Source of the DNA: Candidatus Gastranaerophilales bacterium
Lineage (GTDB): Bacteria > Cyanobacteriota > Vampirovibrionia > Gastranaerophilales > Gastranaerophilaceae
DNA length: 37,629 nt
Reading direction: 5' to 3'
Assembly: GCA_024695865.1 (NCBI GenBank)
Contig: JAILHI010000041.1
Span: 1-37,629, forward strand
This document shows, piece after piece, positions 1 through 6,746 of this stretch (position 1 is its first letter; each line of letters begins with the position of its first letter). Made by a program: the position numbers and the translations under genes. The notes under the pieces were generated by a model. That model had not been told where the DNA came from. It saw nothing but the letters and a program-made list of their open reading frames with translations, and did not search any database.

Positions 1-708
1 GTTTTTATTGTATCGGATAAACAAGGTTCGGGAAAAACCTTTATAACTGCGGGAATTGCTGCAACAATGCAGTCGCTGGGTTATACTGTCGGCTATTATA
101 AGCCTGTTCAGACAGGTGCCGTAAAACAGGATTGTTTTTTATTTTCTCAGGACATTGCTTTTATCAAAAAAATCGATTCCAATTTAAACACATCGGTTTC
201 TTATGTGCTTGGCACCGATGCAATACCTATGCTTGCGGCGAAAAATGAAAATGTTGTTATTCAGTCCCAAACTATTTTAAAAGATTTTTATATGTTGAAG
301 AACTCCTCTGATTTTGTTTTGATTGAGGGTTATAACGGTATTATGACACCTCTTGCGGACAATATCGAGATTGTCGATTTGATAACGGTTATGCAGGCAA
401 ATTTACTTATTGTTGCAGAACCGTCAAAAGATGTGCTTGAAAAAATTCTTTTAACCGTAAGTTATGCAAAACACGCAAATATCAGAGTTTGCGGTGTTAT
501 TTTAAACAAGTTTTTACATCTTCCGGATATAAACACAAAAAATCTTGTGTATTTGATTGAAAAATATGCGGAAGTTCCTGTTGTAGGGGTCGTAAGTTAT
601 CTTTCCGATATAACTCCCTTTGGATTGATAGACACTACTTTGCAGACAATAGACCTTGAAACTGTTTTCGGAATGAAAATCCCCAAACTGAATAACAATA
701 TGGAATAA
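1..708 (+). CDS. bioD: Dethiobiotin synthase, 5' end cut by window edge
   Basis: This enzyme carboxylates 7,8-diaminopelargonic acid to dethiobiotin with ATP and CO2, the penultimate step of biotin synthesis in the cytosol. The frame is open from base 1 (VFIVSDKQGSGKT), so the ATG at 67 is internal and the true start lies outside the window by only a few codons. Visible motifs are the P-loop GSGKT at visible residues 9-13, KPVQTG at 34-39, which is characteristic of BioD, and EGYNGIMTPL, which corresponds to the EGAGG(L/I) substrate-binding segment. 235 residues are visible, close to the normal length of about 220-240. The usual second glycine motif is EGYNG rather than EGAGG, a mild deviation. 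Other bio genes would be expected upstream, outside the window. No terminator is obvious downstream, only repeats. Confidence 0.9.
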   Translation, partial: VFIVSDKQGSGKTFITAGIAATMQSLGYTVGYYKPVQTGAVKQDCFLFSQDIAFIKKIDSNLNTSVSYVLGTDAIPMLAAKNENVVIQSQTILKDFYMLKNSSDFVLIEGYNGIMTPLADNIEIVDLITVMQANLLIVAEPSKDVLEKILLTVSYAKHANIRVCGVILNKFLHLPDINTKNLVYLIEKYAEVPVVGVVSYLSDITPFGLIDTTLQTIDLETVFGMKIPKLNNNME

Positions 709-747
709 GTGTTTGCTCGTTCGGTTTCAGAAATGACAGACTTTCAC

Positions 748-916
748 GTCATTGCGAGAAAATCTTTGATTTTCGCGGCAATCCCGTTCGGTTTCGGGGA
801 TTGCTTCGGGCAAGCCACGCAAAGACGTCGGTTGTCATACTGAGCGTTAGCGAAGTATCCAGCTAACATGAATTTTTTTAATCGGCTGGATTCTTCGGCT
901 TCGCCTCAGAATGACA
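748..916. repeat. 169-bp direct repeat, copy 1 (composite palindromic element)
   Basis: This copy differs from the one at 926-1094 at only three positions. It is a composite of two dispersed palindromic families. The first half runs GTCATTGCGAG..GCAATCCC..GGGATTGC. The second half runs TGTCATACTGAGCG..GTATCCAGC and then GCTGGATTC..CTCAGAATGACA in inverted orientation. Both halves can fold into hairpins. A short ORF seen across it is not a gene. Confidence 0.9.
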
Positions 917-925
917 TTGAATATT

Positions 926-1094
926 GTCATTGCGAGAAAATCTTTGATTTTCGCGGCAATCCCGTTCGGTTTCAGGGATTGCTTCGGGCAAGCCTCGCAA
1001 AGACGTCGGTTGTCATACTGAGCGTTAGCAAAGTATCCAGCTAACATGAATTTTTTTAATCGGCTGGATTCTTCGGCTTCGCCTCAGAATGACA
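926..1094. repeat. 169-bp direct repeat, copy 2
   Basis: This is the second copy of the 748-916 element, separated from it by 9 bp. It has the same length and three substitutions (G/A in the GGGATTGC segment, A/T in CAAGCC(A/T)CGC, G/A in GTTAGC(G/A)AAG). Near identity without length change suggests a recent tandem duplication. The stretch 709-1237 holds no gene. Confidence 0.9.
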
Positions 1095-1121
1095 AATTAT
1101 ATTTGTTAGGTTTTTCCGACA

Positions 1122-1147
1122 GATGCTGAAACAAGTTCAGCATGACA
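1122..1147. repeat. Small palindromic repeat (ATGCTGAA/TTCAGCAT)
   Basis: A perfect 8-bp inverted repeat, ATGCTGAA-acaag-TTCAGCAT (1123-1143), is followed by GACA. A second copy with one mismatch lies at 3549-3573. It looks like a dispersed hairpin element and has no U-tract typical of a terminator. Confidence 0.7.
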
Positions 1148-1237
1148 AATTTTTACTTTTTGTTGGGTTTCACCCAACCTGCAATCCAAATATTTTTAAT
1201 GGTAGACTAAAGACTACCTGCTACTTTTTTAACAACA

Positions 1238-1270
1238 AAAAAGAACCGACATTAAATCGGTTCTTTTTCA
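1238..1270 (-). terminator. Rho-independent terminator of rpmI-rplT
   Basis: The 12-bp stem AAAAAGAACCGA/TCGGTTCTTTTT has a 7-nt loop and is followed on the minus strand by a T-run. It lies about 20 bp past the rplT stop. Confidence 0.9.
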
Positions 1271-1287
1271 GGAAAAATTAAATTTAC

Positions 1288-1638
1288 CTAAGCGTTTGCT
1301 TTTGCAGTTTCAACAACTACCGAAAATGCTTCGGGCTGATTTACTGCCATATCTGCCAGCATTTTTCTGTTTACGGCAACATTTGATTTCTTCAAAGCAT
1401 TCATAAATTTTGAATAACTCATACCATGTTGTCTTACTGCCGCATTAATTCTTACAATCCAGAGTCTTCTCATATTTCTTTTCAGATTACGTCTGTCTCT
1501 GTACTGATATTTTAATGCTTTCATTACAGCCGTGTTGGCAACTTTAAAAATTCTGCTTCTTGCACCCTGAAAACCTTTAGCGAGTTTCAGGATTTTTTTA
1601 TGTCTTTTTCTTAATACGTTTCCGCGTTTAACTCTCAT
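1288..1638 (-). CDS. rplT: 50S ribosomal protein L20
   Basis: L20 binds 23S rRNA early in assembly of the large ribosomal subunit. The 116-residue product has the typical length and the family signature [28 protein letters not shown] at the N-terminus (basic extended tail), followed by [22 protein letters not shown]. The start MRVKRG lacks the proline often found at position 2. A Shine-Dalgarno sequence (AAGGAAC) precedes the ATG. It is the second gene of the rpmI-rplT operon, 22 bp after rpmI, and is followed by a strong terminator. infC, which commonly precedes these two genes, is not adjacent here. Confidence 0.97.
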   Translation of the reverse strand: MRVKRGNVLRKRHKKILKLAKGFQGARSRIFKVANTAVMKALKYQYRDRRNLKRNMRRLWIVRINAAVRQHGMSYSKFMNALKKSNVAVNRKMLADMAVNQPEAFSVVVETAKANA

Positions 1639-1660
1639 TGTTCTGTTCCTTTCTTCTCAA

Positions 1661-1870
1661 TTAACGTGAATACTTCTTGTATGGAAGTTCTTTGGAAATC
1701 AACTTAAAGTGAGTTCCTGAAATTTCACACATTTTGAAGATTTTTCTTTTTCTTGAACCGTCTTTGTGTTGAAGAAGGTGACCGATACCTGCTTTTCTTC
1801 TGAGAATTTTACCCGAAGCAGTAACTTTGTAACGTTTTGCACCCGAACGGTGAGTTTTAAGTTTAGGCAT
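1661..1870 (-). CDS. rpmI: 50S ribosomal protein L35
   Basis: L35 is a small basic protein of the large ribosomal subunit. The 69 residues begin MPKLKTHRSGAKRYKVTASGKILRRKAG, the family hallmark, and continue with GHLLQHKDGSRKRK. The ATG follows an AAGGAG Shine-Dalgarno at good spacing. It is the first gene of an operon with rplT, and a sigma-70-type promoter and a leader of about 100 nt lie upstream. In many bacteria infC is the first gene of this operon; here it is absent from the site. Confidence 0.97.
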   Translation of the reverse strand: MPKLKTHRSGAKRYKVTASGKILRRKAGIGHLLQHKDGSRKRKIFKMCEISGTHFKLISKELPYKKYSR

Positions 1871-1968
1871 AGTTTTCTCCTTTTCTTTTTTACCGTTTCG
1901 GAAACCGAAGAATCAGTCCCTTACGGTGTTTCTGCCTGACAATTTCGGCTCGGAGCCAAAAACTGTCC
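1871..1968 (-). promoter_or_regulatory. Structured 5' leader of rpmI-rplT (possible L20 autoregulatory leader)
   Basis: About 100 nt separate the deduced transcription start from rpmI. On the transcript the segments TTCGG-ttt-CCGAA and GTTT-ccg-AAAC overlap and are mutually exclusive hairpins. A short GGCT/AGCC hairpin lies further upstream. L20 is known to autoregulate its operon through such leaders in Bacillus and E. coli; assignment here is inference only, as I cannot fold or search it. Confidence 0.35.
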
Positions 1969-1974
1969 TCTTTT

Positions 1975-2002
1975 ATTGTAAAACAAATATATCTTCTGTC
2001 AA
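1975..2002 (-). promoter_or_regulatory. Sigma-70-type promoter of rpmI-rplT
   Basis: A perfect TTGACA (2002-1997) is followed after 16 bp by TACAAT (1980-1975) on the minus strand. It is positioned for a start near 1968. Confidence 0.85.
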
Positions 2003-2030
2003 ACGATAATCTGTATTTTTTTGCCGATTT

Positions 2031-2045
2031 TGATATAATAATTTT
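2031..2045 (+). promoter_or_regulatory. Extended -10 promoter of dtd, leaderless arrangement
   Basis: TGATATAAT is a full extended -10 element (TGnTATAAT). Its TATAAT (2034-2039) ends 6 bp before the dtd ATG, so transcription would begin at or very near the start codon. No good -35 is visible, as expected for extended -10 promoters. No Shine-Dalgarno precedes the ATG. Confidence 0.7.
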
Positions 2046-2492
2046 ATGAAAGCAGTAATTCAAAGAGTTAAATCGGCTTCGGTCACAATAGATAACGAGT
2101 TATATTCCTCAATCGGACAGGGTCTTTTGGTGCTTTACGGTGTCGAAAAAGGCGATGTTGAGGAAAATTCAAGATACTTGTGCGATAAAATTTTGAAACT
2201 GCGCATTTTTGAAGATGAGAACGGCAAAATGAATTTGTCCGTAAAAGATGTTCAGGGCGAAATCTTGGTCGTTTCGCAGTTTACGCTTGCGGGTGATACG
2301 AGAAAAGGAACAAGACCGAGTTTTGATACCGCAATGCCGCCCAAAGAGGCAAATGAGATGTATGAAAACTTTGTTTCTATGATGAAAGAAAGCGGTTTGA
2401 CGGTCAAAACAGGTGTTTTCGGCGCTATGATGGACGTTGCCCTCGTCAACGACGGCCCCGTAACTTTTATTTTAAACAGCCCGAATAAATAA
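2046..2492 (+). CDS. dtd: D-aminoacyl-tRNA deacylase
   Basis: Dtd hydrolyses D-amino acids (and glycine mischarged on tRNA-Ala) from tRNA, a chiral proofreading step in translation. The 148-residue product matches the family length. It contains MKAVIQRVKSASVTI at the N-terminus, the catalytic SQFTL motif at about residues 77-81 and the C-terminal NDGPVTFIL segment carrying the cross-subunit (G/N)xGPVT proline motif. The start is fixed by the family N-terminus and by the TATAAT box only 6 bp upstream, which implies a leaderless transcript. It is divergent from rpmI-rplT, and the two promoters lie within 35 bp of each other. Downstream is a repeat-rich gap. Confidence 0.95.
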   Translation: MKAVIQRVKSASVTIDNELYSSIGQGLLVLYGVEKGDVEENSRYLCDKILKLRIFEDENGKMNLSVKDVQGEILVVSQFTLAGDTRKGTRPSFDTAMPPKEANEMYENFVSMMKESGLTVKTGVFGAMMDVALVNDGPVTFILNSPNK

Positions 2493-2560
2493 GATATTAT
2501 TTATGAAATTTGGTTGACTAAAGTCAACCCTACCTACTTTTCGGTTTCAGACTATCGGTA

Positions 2561-2647
2561 GTTTGTAGGGTGCGAAAAGGTACGTTCGCACCAATTTTAT
2601 AATTATTCTTTTCGGTGCAAACATTTCATTTTTTGCACCCTACGGAC
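2561..2647. repeat. GTAGGGTGC palindromic repeat, copy 1
   Basis: This 87-bp element matches 3427-3514 with a single-base indel. Its ends GTAGGGTGC and GCACCCTAC are inverted, and an inner inverted pair GGTGCGAAC/GTTTGCACC-like also exists. A diverged third copy in the opposite orientation lies at 10840-10915. The structure resembles a small non-coding MITE. Confidence 0.85.
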
Positions 2648-2658
2648 TACATGCTGTA

Positions 2659-2691
2659 TGTCATTCTGAGGCTTTGCCGAAGAATCCAGCC
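2659..2691. repeat. TGTCATTCTGAG..GAATCCAGCC dispersed repeat
   Basis: This is a single half of the element found in the 169-bp repeats, in the TGTCATTCTGAG orientation. Other copies are at 3607-3638 (inverted) and 11100-11131. Confidence 0.75.
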
Positions 2692-2714
2692 GATATTATG
2701 TATTTGTCAGAACC

Positions 2715-3242
2715 CTACCCTACTGATTTTTGGCTTTTTCTGTGAGTCCATTTATACCATATCAAAAACGACAAATAACAGGGTAAAACACCAAAAAATG
2801 TGAACACAAATACTAATGCTGATTCTTTTATTGCATCAATATAATCAGGATTAACAAGTTGTTTTTCAAGTAAAAACACTGTAATCAGATACACAATAAT
2901 ATCAAAAATCAAAGCAGAGAATAATATTTTGATTGAAAAATTTTTATCGGTTGCAAATTTTTTCAAAAAATCTTTTATATTACTTAGGAATTTAATTTTG
3001 TATAAAAATGGAAATATCAATATTTTTAATAACATTGAAAAAATCGGAATAACGAATATTAATGAATAAATAAAAACATTATCAGCAAAATTTTCTACAT
3101 GGTTGTATTTTTCGATAATTATTGCAATTTTAAATATCGGCACAACTACAATAAATACTGTCACAAAAGCATTTAGCCAAAAAGCGCTAAGATATATATT
3201 TAATATTGTGAAAAAAGTATATTCAATTTTTTTCTTAATCAT
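2715..3242 (-). CDS. Hypothetical multi-pass membrane protein
   Basis: The 175-residue protein is not recognised. It is strongly hydrophobic with about four membrane segments (roughly residues 12-42, 55-80, 105-125 and 140-165) separated by short basic loops. It contains no cysteine cluster or catalytic motif I can name. The start codon at 3242 is supported by a TATAAT box only 6 bp upstream, implying a leaderless mRNA. A perfect 22-bp palindrome sits just behind that box, so expression is probably controlled by a dimeric regulator. The gene is monocistronic, flanked on both sides by dispersed repeats, and looks like an accessory gene. A transport or immunity role would be a guess. Confidence 0.6.
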   Translation of the reverse strand: MIKKKIEYTFFTILNIYLSAFWLNAFVTVFIVVVPIFKIAIIIEKYNHVENFADNVFIYSLIFVIPIFSMLLKILIFPFLYKIKFLSNIKDFLKKFATDKNFSIKILFSALIFDIIVYLITVFLLEKQLVNPDYIDAIKESALVFVFTFFGVLPCYLSFLIWYKWTHRKSQKSVG

Positions 3243-3248
3243 GTTGTT

Positions 3249-3254
3249 ATTATA
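3249..3254 (-). promoter_or_regulatory. -10 box of the small membrane protein gene, leaderless arrangement
   Basis: TATAAT on the minus strand ends 6 bp before the ATG at 3242. There is no Shine-Dalgarno. The -35 position (about 3272-3277) falls at the edge of the palindrome at 3275-3296. Confidence 0.65.
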
Positions 3255-3274
3255 TTAATTTACTAAACAAACAT

Positions 3275-3296
3275 ATATTACCCAATTGGGTAATAT
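3275..3296. promoter_or_regulatory. 22-bp perfect palindrome, probable operator
   Basis: Each half-site reads ATATTACCCAA, and the two halves meet without a spacer around AATT. It overlaps the expected -35 region of the gene at 2715-3242, the classical position for a repressor dimer. There are no repeat-family features and no U-tract, so neither a terminator nor a dispersed hairpin is the better explanation. Confidence 0.65.
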
Positions 3297-3426
3297 GTTA
3301 ATCAAATCAATATAATTTTTCAACAGGAATTTTCAAAATTATTATTAAAAAATATGGTTGTAACAAACCGTTTTTCTGTAATTCTGCACCGATTTGATTG
3401 GATTGGTCTGTTTTTCTGTGGTCAAA

Positions 3427-3514
3427 GTTTGTAGGGTGCGAAAAGGTACGTTCGCACCAATTTTATAATTATTCTTTTCGGTGCAAACATTTTCATTTTT
3501 TGCACCCTACGGAC
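3427..3514. repeat. GTAGGGTGC palindromic repeat, copy 2
   Basis: This 88-bp copy matches the element at 2561-2647 with one extra T in the CATTTTCATT segment. The two copies are in the same orientation and flank the membrane-protein gene at 2715-3242. The remaining intergenic sequence up to uvrA holds only further repeats. Confidence 0.85.
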
Positions 3515-3548
3515 TTATTTCAGAATTTATCGAAGAAATGAAAAACAG

Positions 3549-3573
3549 ATGCTGAAACAAGTTCGGCATGACA
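3549..3573. repeat. ATGCTGAA/TTCGGCAT hairpin repeat
   Basis: Second copy of the 1122-1147 element with one G/A change, giving a G-T wobble in the stem. Confidence 0.6.
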
Positions 3574-3606
3574 AAAGAAAAAAACTCTCAAATCATAAAT
3601 CATATT

Positions 3607-3638
3607 GGCTGGATACTTCGCTAACGCTCAGTATGACA
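3607..3638. repeat. Inverted copy of the TGTCATACTGAG..ATCCAGCC repeat
   Basis: Reads GGCTGGATACTTCGCTAACG followed by CTCAGTATGACA, the reverse complement of the segment inside the 169-bp repeats. Confidence 0.75.
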
Positions 3639-3698
3639 GTTAAAGGATAGAAAAGCAGGCAGGGCAGATTTTACTCTGCCAAAAATTTTTTCAAACCT

Positions 3699-6530
3699 CT
3701 ATCCTTTTTTCAAAATCTCTGCGAGATATTGACCCGTATAAGAATTTTCGCATTGTGCAACTTCTTCGGGTGTTCCCTGCGCAACGACATAACCGCCGTT
3801 TTCGCCGCCTTCGGGGCCCAAGTCGGTTATATAATCCGCAATTTTAATAATATCAAGGTTGTGTTCGATAATTAAAATCGTATTGCCCGCATTTGCAAGT
3901 TTTTGGATAATATTTATAAGTTTATCCAAATCAGCCCAGTGAAGCCCAACCGATGGCTCATCAAGCAGATAAAGCGTTTTTCCCGTTGCCTTTTTGTTCA
4001 GTTCGGCTGCAAGTTTTATTCTCTGGGCTTCGCCGCCCGACAGCGTATCTGCGGACTGACCGAGTCTGATATAGCCCAAGCCGACATCTTTTAAAGTCTT
4101 TAAACGGTTTTGAATTTTTGGTATATTTTCAAAAAACTCATACGCCTCTGAAACACTCATATTCAGCACATCGGAAATGTCTTTTCCCTTGTATTTAACT
4201 TCAAGCGTTTCTCTGTTGTACCTCTTGCCGTTGCAGACATCGCATGTAACGTAAACATCAGAGAGAAAACTCATTTCAATTTTTTTGACACCGTCACCCT
4301 TGCAGGCTTCGCATCGTCCGCCCTTTACGTTAAAACTGAATCTTCCCGCCTTATAGCCTCTCATTCGGGCTTCACCCGTTTTGGTGAACAAATCCCTTAT
4401 ATGCGTAAAGACATCGGTATAGGTTGCGGGGTTTGAACGTGGCGTTCTGCCTATCGGCGACTGGTCTATGTTAATAACCTTATCTATGTTTTCAAAACCG
4501 TCAATCCTCTCAATACCCTGCGGTTTTGGACGGTTTCCCCTTAATTTGTGTATAGCATACTCGTAAATTAAATCGTTCATAAGCGAAGATTTTCCCGAGC
4601 CGCTTAAACCCGTAATTACGTTAATTTTGCCGAGAGGAATATCAACATTTATGTTTTTAAGATTGTTTTTAGATGCACCGATAATATGTAAAAACTGACC
4701 GTTGCCCTCCCGTCTTGTTTCGGGAACGGCAATCTTTTGACGGCCGCTCAGATAATCACCCGTCAGCGAGTTTCTGCACTGTTTTATATCCTCAACACTG
4801 CCCTGACAAACAACATTTCCGCCGTGTTCGCCTGCATTTACCCCTATATCGACAATATAATCCGCACTTCTTATGGTTTCCTCATCGTGTTCTACCACTA
4901 TAAGTGTGTTGCCGAGATTTCGTAATTTCAAAAGGGTTTTTATCAGCATATCGTTATTGTACTGATGAAGCCCGATTGATGGCTCGTCAAGTACATACAA
5001 GACACCCGACAGGCCGCTTCCGATTTGCGTTGCAAGGCGTATTCTCTGGGCTTCGCCGCCCGACAGGGTGCCTGCCGTTCTCGCACAATCAAGATAGCCC
5101 AAGCCCACATCAAGCATAAATTTCAACCGTGATGTGATTTCCGTAATTATTTGTTTTGAAATTGTATATTGATAATCCGTCAATTCGAGTGATAACGTGG
5201 AAAAGAATGCAAAAGCATCTTTAACGGACATTTTGCAAATTTCGTAAATATTTTTTCCGCCGACGGTGATTGCAAGCGGAAACGGCTTCAACCTTGCGCC
5301 GTGACAATCGTTGCAGGGGATTGCCGACATGTATTTTTGCACATCATCTCTGGTTTCTTCCGATGCCGTTTCGTTGTATTTCTTTTCAAGATAAGGAATT
5401 ACGCCGCTGAAAGCAATATATTTCTTTTCAAGATGAGTACCGCTGAAATTCATATATTCCATGTGGACTCTTTGCCCGTTGCTGCCGTACAGAATAATAT
5501 TTTTATGTTCTTCGGACAGTTCTCTGAACGGAATTTCTGTATTTATATTAAATTCACGTGCAACAGAGTTTATAACTTCCTGATAATAAGGATTTCCCGT
5601 TTTCATCCACGGATAAATCGCACCTCCGCTTAAAGATTTTGTATCATCGGGAACAATCAAATCGGGGTTTATTTTAAAGTGAGCGCCCAAACCCGAACAT
5701 GTCGGACAAGCCCCGTAAGGTGCGTTAAAACTGAAGATTCTCGGTGTTATTTCATCAAAACTCAAATTACATTCGGGGCATGATGCTTTTTCGCTGAACA
5801 TTGTGATTTTACCGTCATTTTCAACGTAAAGCAGGCCGTCACCCTTTTGCAAACCTAACTGAACACTGTCTGTAAGTCTTGCGTTTATTCCCTCTTTTAC
5901 GATAAGTCTGTCGATTACGATTTCGATATCGTGTTTCTGATTTTTATTGATTTTGATTTCATCATCGGCAAGATTAAAGATATTTCCGTCTATTCTCACT
6001 CTTGCAAAGCCCTCTGAACGAATGGAACTTAAAAGTGCGGAATATTCGCCCTTTTTACTTCTGACAACGGGGGCTAAAAGTTGAATTTTGGCGCCCTTTG
6101 GCATGTTTAAAATGCGGTCAACGATTTCATCAACCGTTTGGGGAACGACTTCCCGTCCGCAGTTTGGACAGTGAGGAATACCGATTGACGCAAAAAGAAG
6201 TCTTAAAAAATCGTAGATTTCCGTAACCGTTCCGACAGTAGAACGGGGGTTGTTGCTGGTTGACTTCTGGTCGATAGCGATTGCGGGGGACAAGCCCTCA
6301 ATGCTTTCAACATCGGGTTTATCTAACTGACCGAGAAACTGTCTTGCATACACCGAAAGACTTTCTATATACCGTCTTTGGCCCTCTGCAAAAATCGTGT
6401 CAAAGGCAAGCGAACTTTTGCCCGAACCGCTTACACCCGTAAATACAATGAGTTCGTTCTTCGGAAGTTCAAGGCTGACGTTTTTTAAATTGTGCTGATT
6501 TGCACCTCTGATGATAATTTTGTCATTCAT
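3699..6530 (-). CDS. uvrA: Excinuclease ABC subunit A
   Basis: UvrA is the damage-sensing ATPase of nucleotide excision repair and loads UvrB on DNA lesions. The 943-residue product contains two ABC ATPase modules: Walker [10 protein letters not shown] near residue 35 with [35 protein letters not shown], and Walker [10 protein letters not shown] near residue 635 with a second [13 protein letters not shown] and [11 protein letters not shown]. Zinc-binding CPNCG and CxxC pairs are present, including CEACKGDG and CDVCNGKRY of the C-terminal zinc finger. I chose ATG 6530 ([17 protein letters not shown]), which matches the family N-terminus. In-frame TTG 6581 would add 17 unlikely residues; ATG 6545 has an AGGA Shine-Dalgarno and remains possible. 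A TATAAT box lies 6 bp before 6530. Confidence 0.97.
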   Translation of the reverse strand: MNDKIIIRGANQHNLKNVSLELPKNELIVFTGVSGSGKSSLAFDTIFAEGQRRYIESLSVYARQFLGQLDKPDVESIEGLSPAIAIDQKSTSNNPRSTVGTVTEIYDFLRLLFASIGIPHCPNCGREVVPQTVDEIVDRILNMPKGAKIQLLAPVVRSKKGEYSALLSSIRSEGFARVRIDGNIFNLADDEIKINKNQKHDIEIVIDRLIVKEGINARLTDSVQLGLQKGDGLLYVENDGKITMFSEKASCPECNLSFDEITPRIFSFNAPYGACPTCSGLGAHFKINPDLIVPDDTKSLSGGAIYPWMKTGNPYYQEVINSVAREFNINTEIPFRELSEEHKNIILYGSNGQRVHMEYMNFSGTHLEKKYIAFSGVIPYLEKKYNETASEETRDDVQKYMSAIPCNDCHGARLKPFPLAITVGGKNIYEICKMSVKDAFAFFSTLSLELTDYQYTISKQIITEITSRLKFMLDVGLGYLDCARTAGTLSGGEAQRIRLATQIGSGLSGVLYVLDEPSIGLHQYNNDMLIKTLLKLRNLGNTLIVVEHDEETIRSADYIVDIGVNAGEHGGNVVCQGSVEDIKQCRNSLTGDYLSGRQKIAVPETRREGNGQFLHIIGASKNNLKNINVDIPLGKINVITGLSGSGKSSLMNDLIYEYAIHKLRGNRPKPQGIERIDGFENIDKVINIDQSPIGRTPRSNPATYTDVFTHIRDLFTKTGEARMRGYKAGRFSFNVKGGRCEACKGDGVKKIEMSFLSDVYVTCDVCNGKRYNRETLEVKYKGKDISDVLNMSVSEAYEFFENIPKIQNRLKTLKDVGLGYIRLGQSADTLSGGEAQRIKLAAELNKKATGKTLYLLDEPSVGLHWADLDKLINIIQKLANAGNTILIIEHNLDIIKIADYITDLGPEGGENGGYVVAQGTPEEVAQCENSYTGQYLAEILKKG

Positions 6531-6536
6531 AATAAC

Positions 6537-6542
6537 ATTATA
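6537..6542 (-). promoter_or_regulatory. -10 box of uvrA, leaderless arrangement
   Basis: TATAAT on the minus strand ends 6 bp before ATG 6530. If used, it places the transcript start at the uvrA start codon and excludes the upstream ATG at 6545. No strong -35 is visible. Confidence 0.5.
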
Positions 6543-6630
6543 CATAAAGTTTTTCCTGCGGAAAATTGTTATTTTTGGCAACTATATACACAGATTTACC
6601 CAAAATAACCGTAAATCCTTTTGTCTGTTG

Positions 6631-6677
6631 TTATTGCGAGCAAAGCAATCCCTTTCGGTTTCAGGGATTGCTTCGTC
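6631..6677. repeat. ATTGCGAG..GCAATCCCT palindromic repeat
   Basis: A perfect 9-bp stem GCAATCCCT (6645-6653)/AGGGATTGC (6663-6671) with loop TTCGGTTTC. The same family forms the first half of the 169-bp repeats. It lies between uvrA and sbcC. Confidence 0.8.
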
Positions 6678-6746
6678 ATAATCAAAATCACTTCGCTGAT
6701 AAACGGCATTACAGACAAAGTTCATCGCAAGCCGCCTCTTGCAAAA

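Noticed and set aside
847-1047. 66-residue minus-strand ORF
   Set aside because: It lies entirely inside the two dispersed repeat copies, has no ribosome site and resembles no protein.
748-1094. CRISPR-like tandem repeat
   Set aside because: Only two units of 169 bp with a 9-bp gap, composed of internal palindromes; no short repeats with unique spacers and no cas genes.
3663-3680. Hairpin GGCAGA/TCTGCC after uvrA as a terminator
   Set aside because: On the uvrA strand it is not followed by a T-run; the T-rich side faces the other strand, so I did not call it.
6531-6581. Longer uvrA N-terminus starting at TTG 6581
   Set aside because: The added 17 residues are not part of the UvrA family, and a TATAAT box lies inside them.
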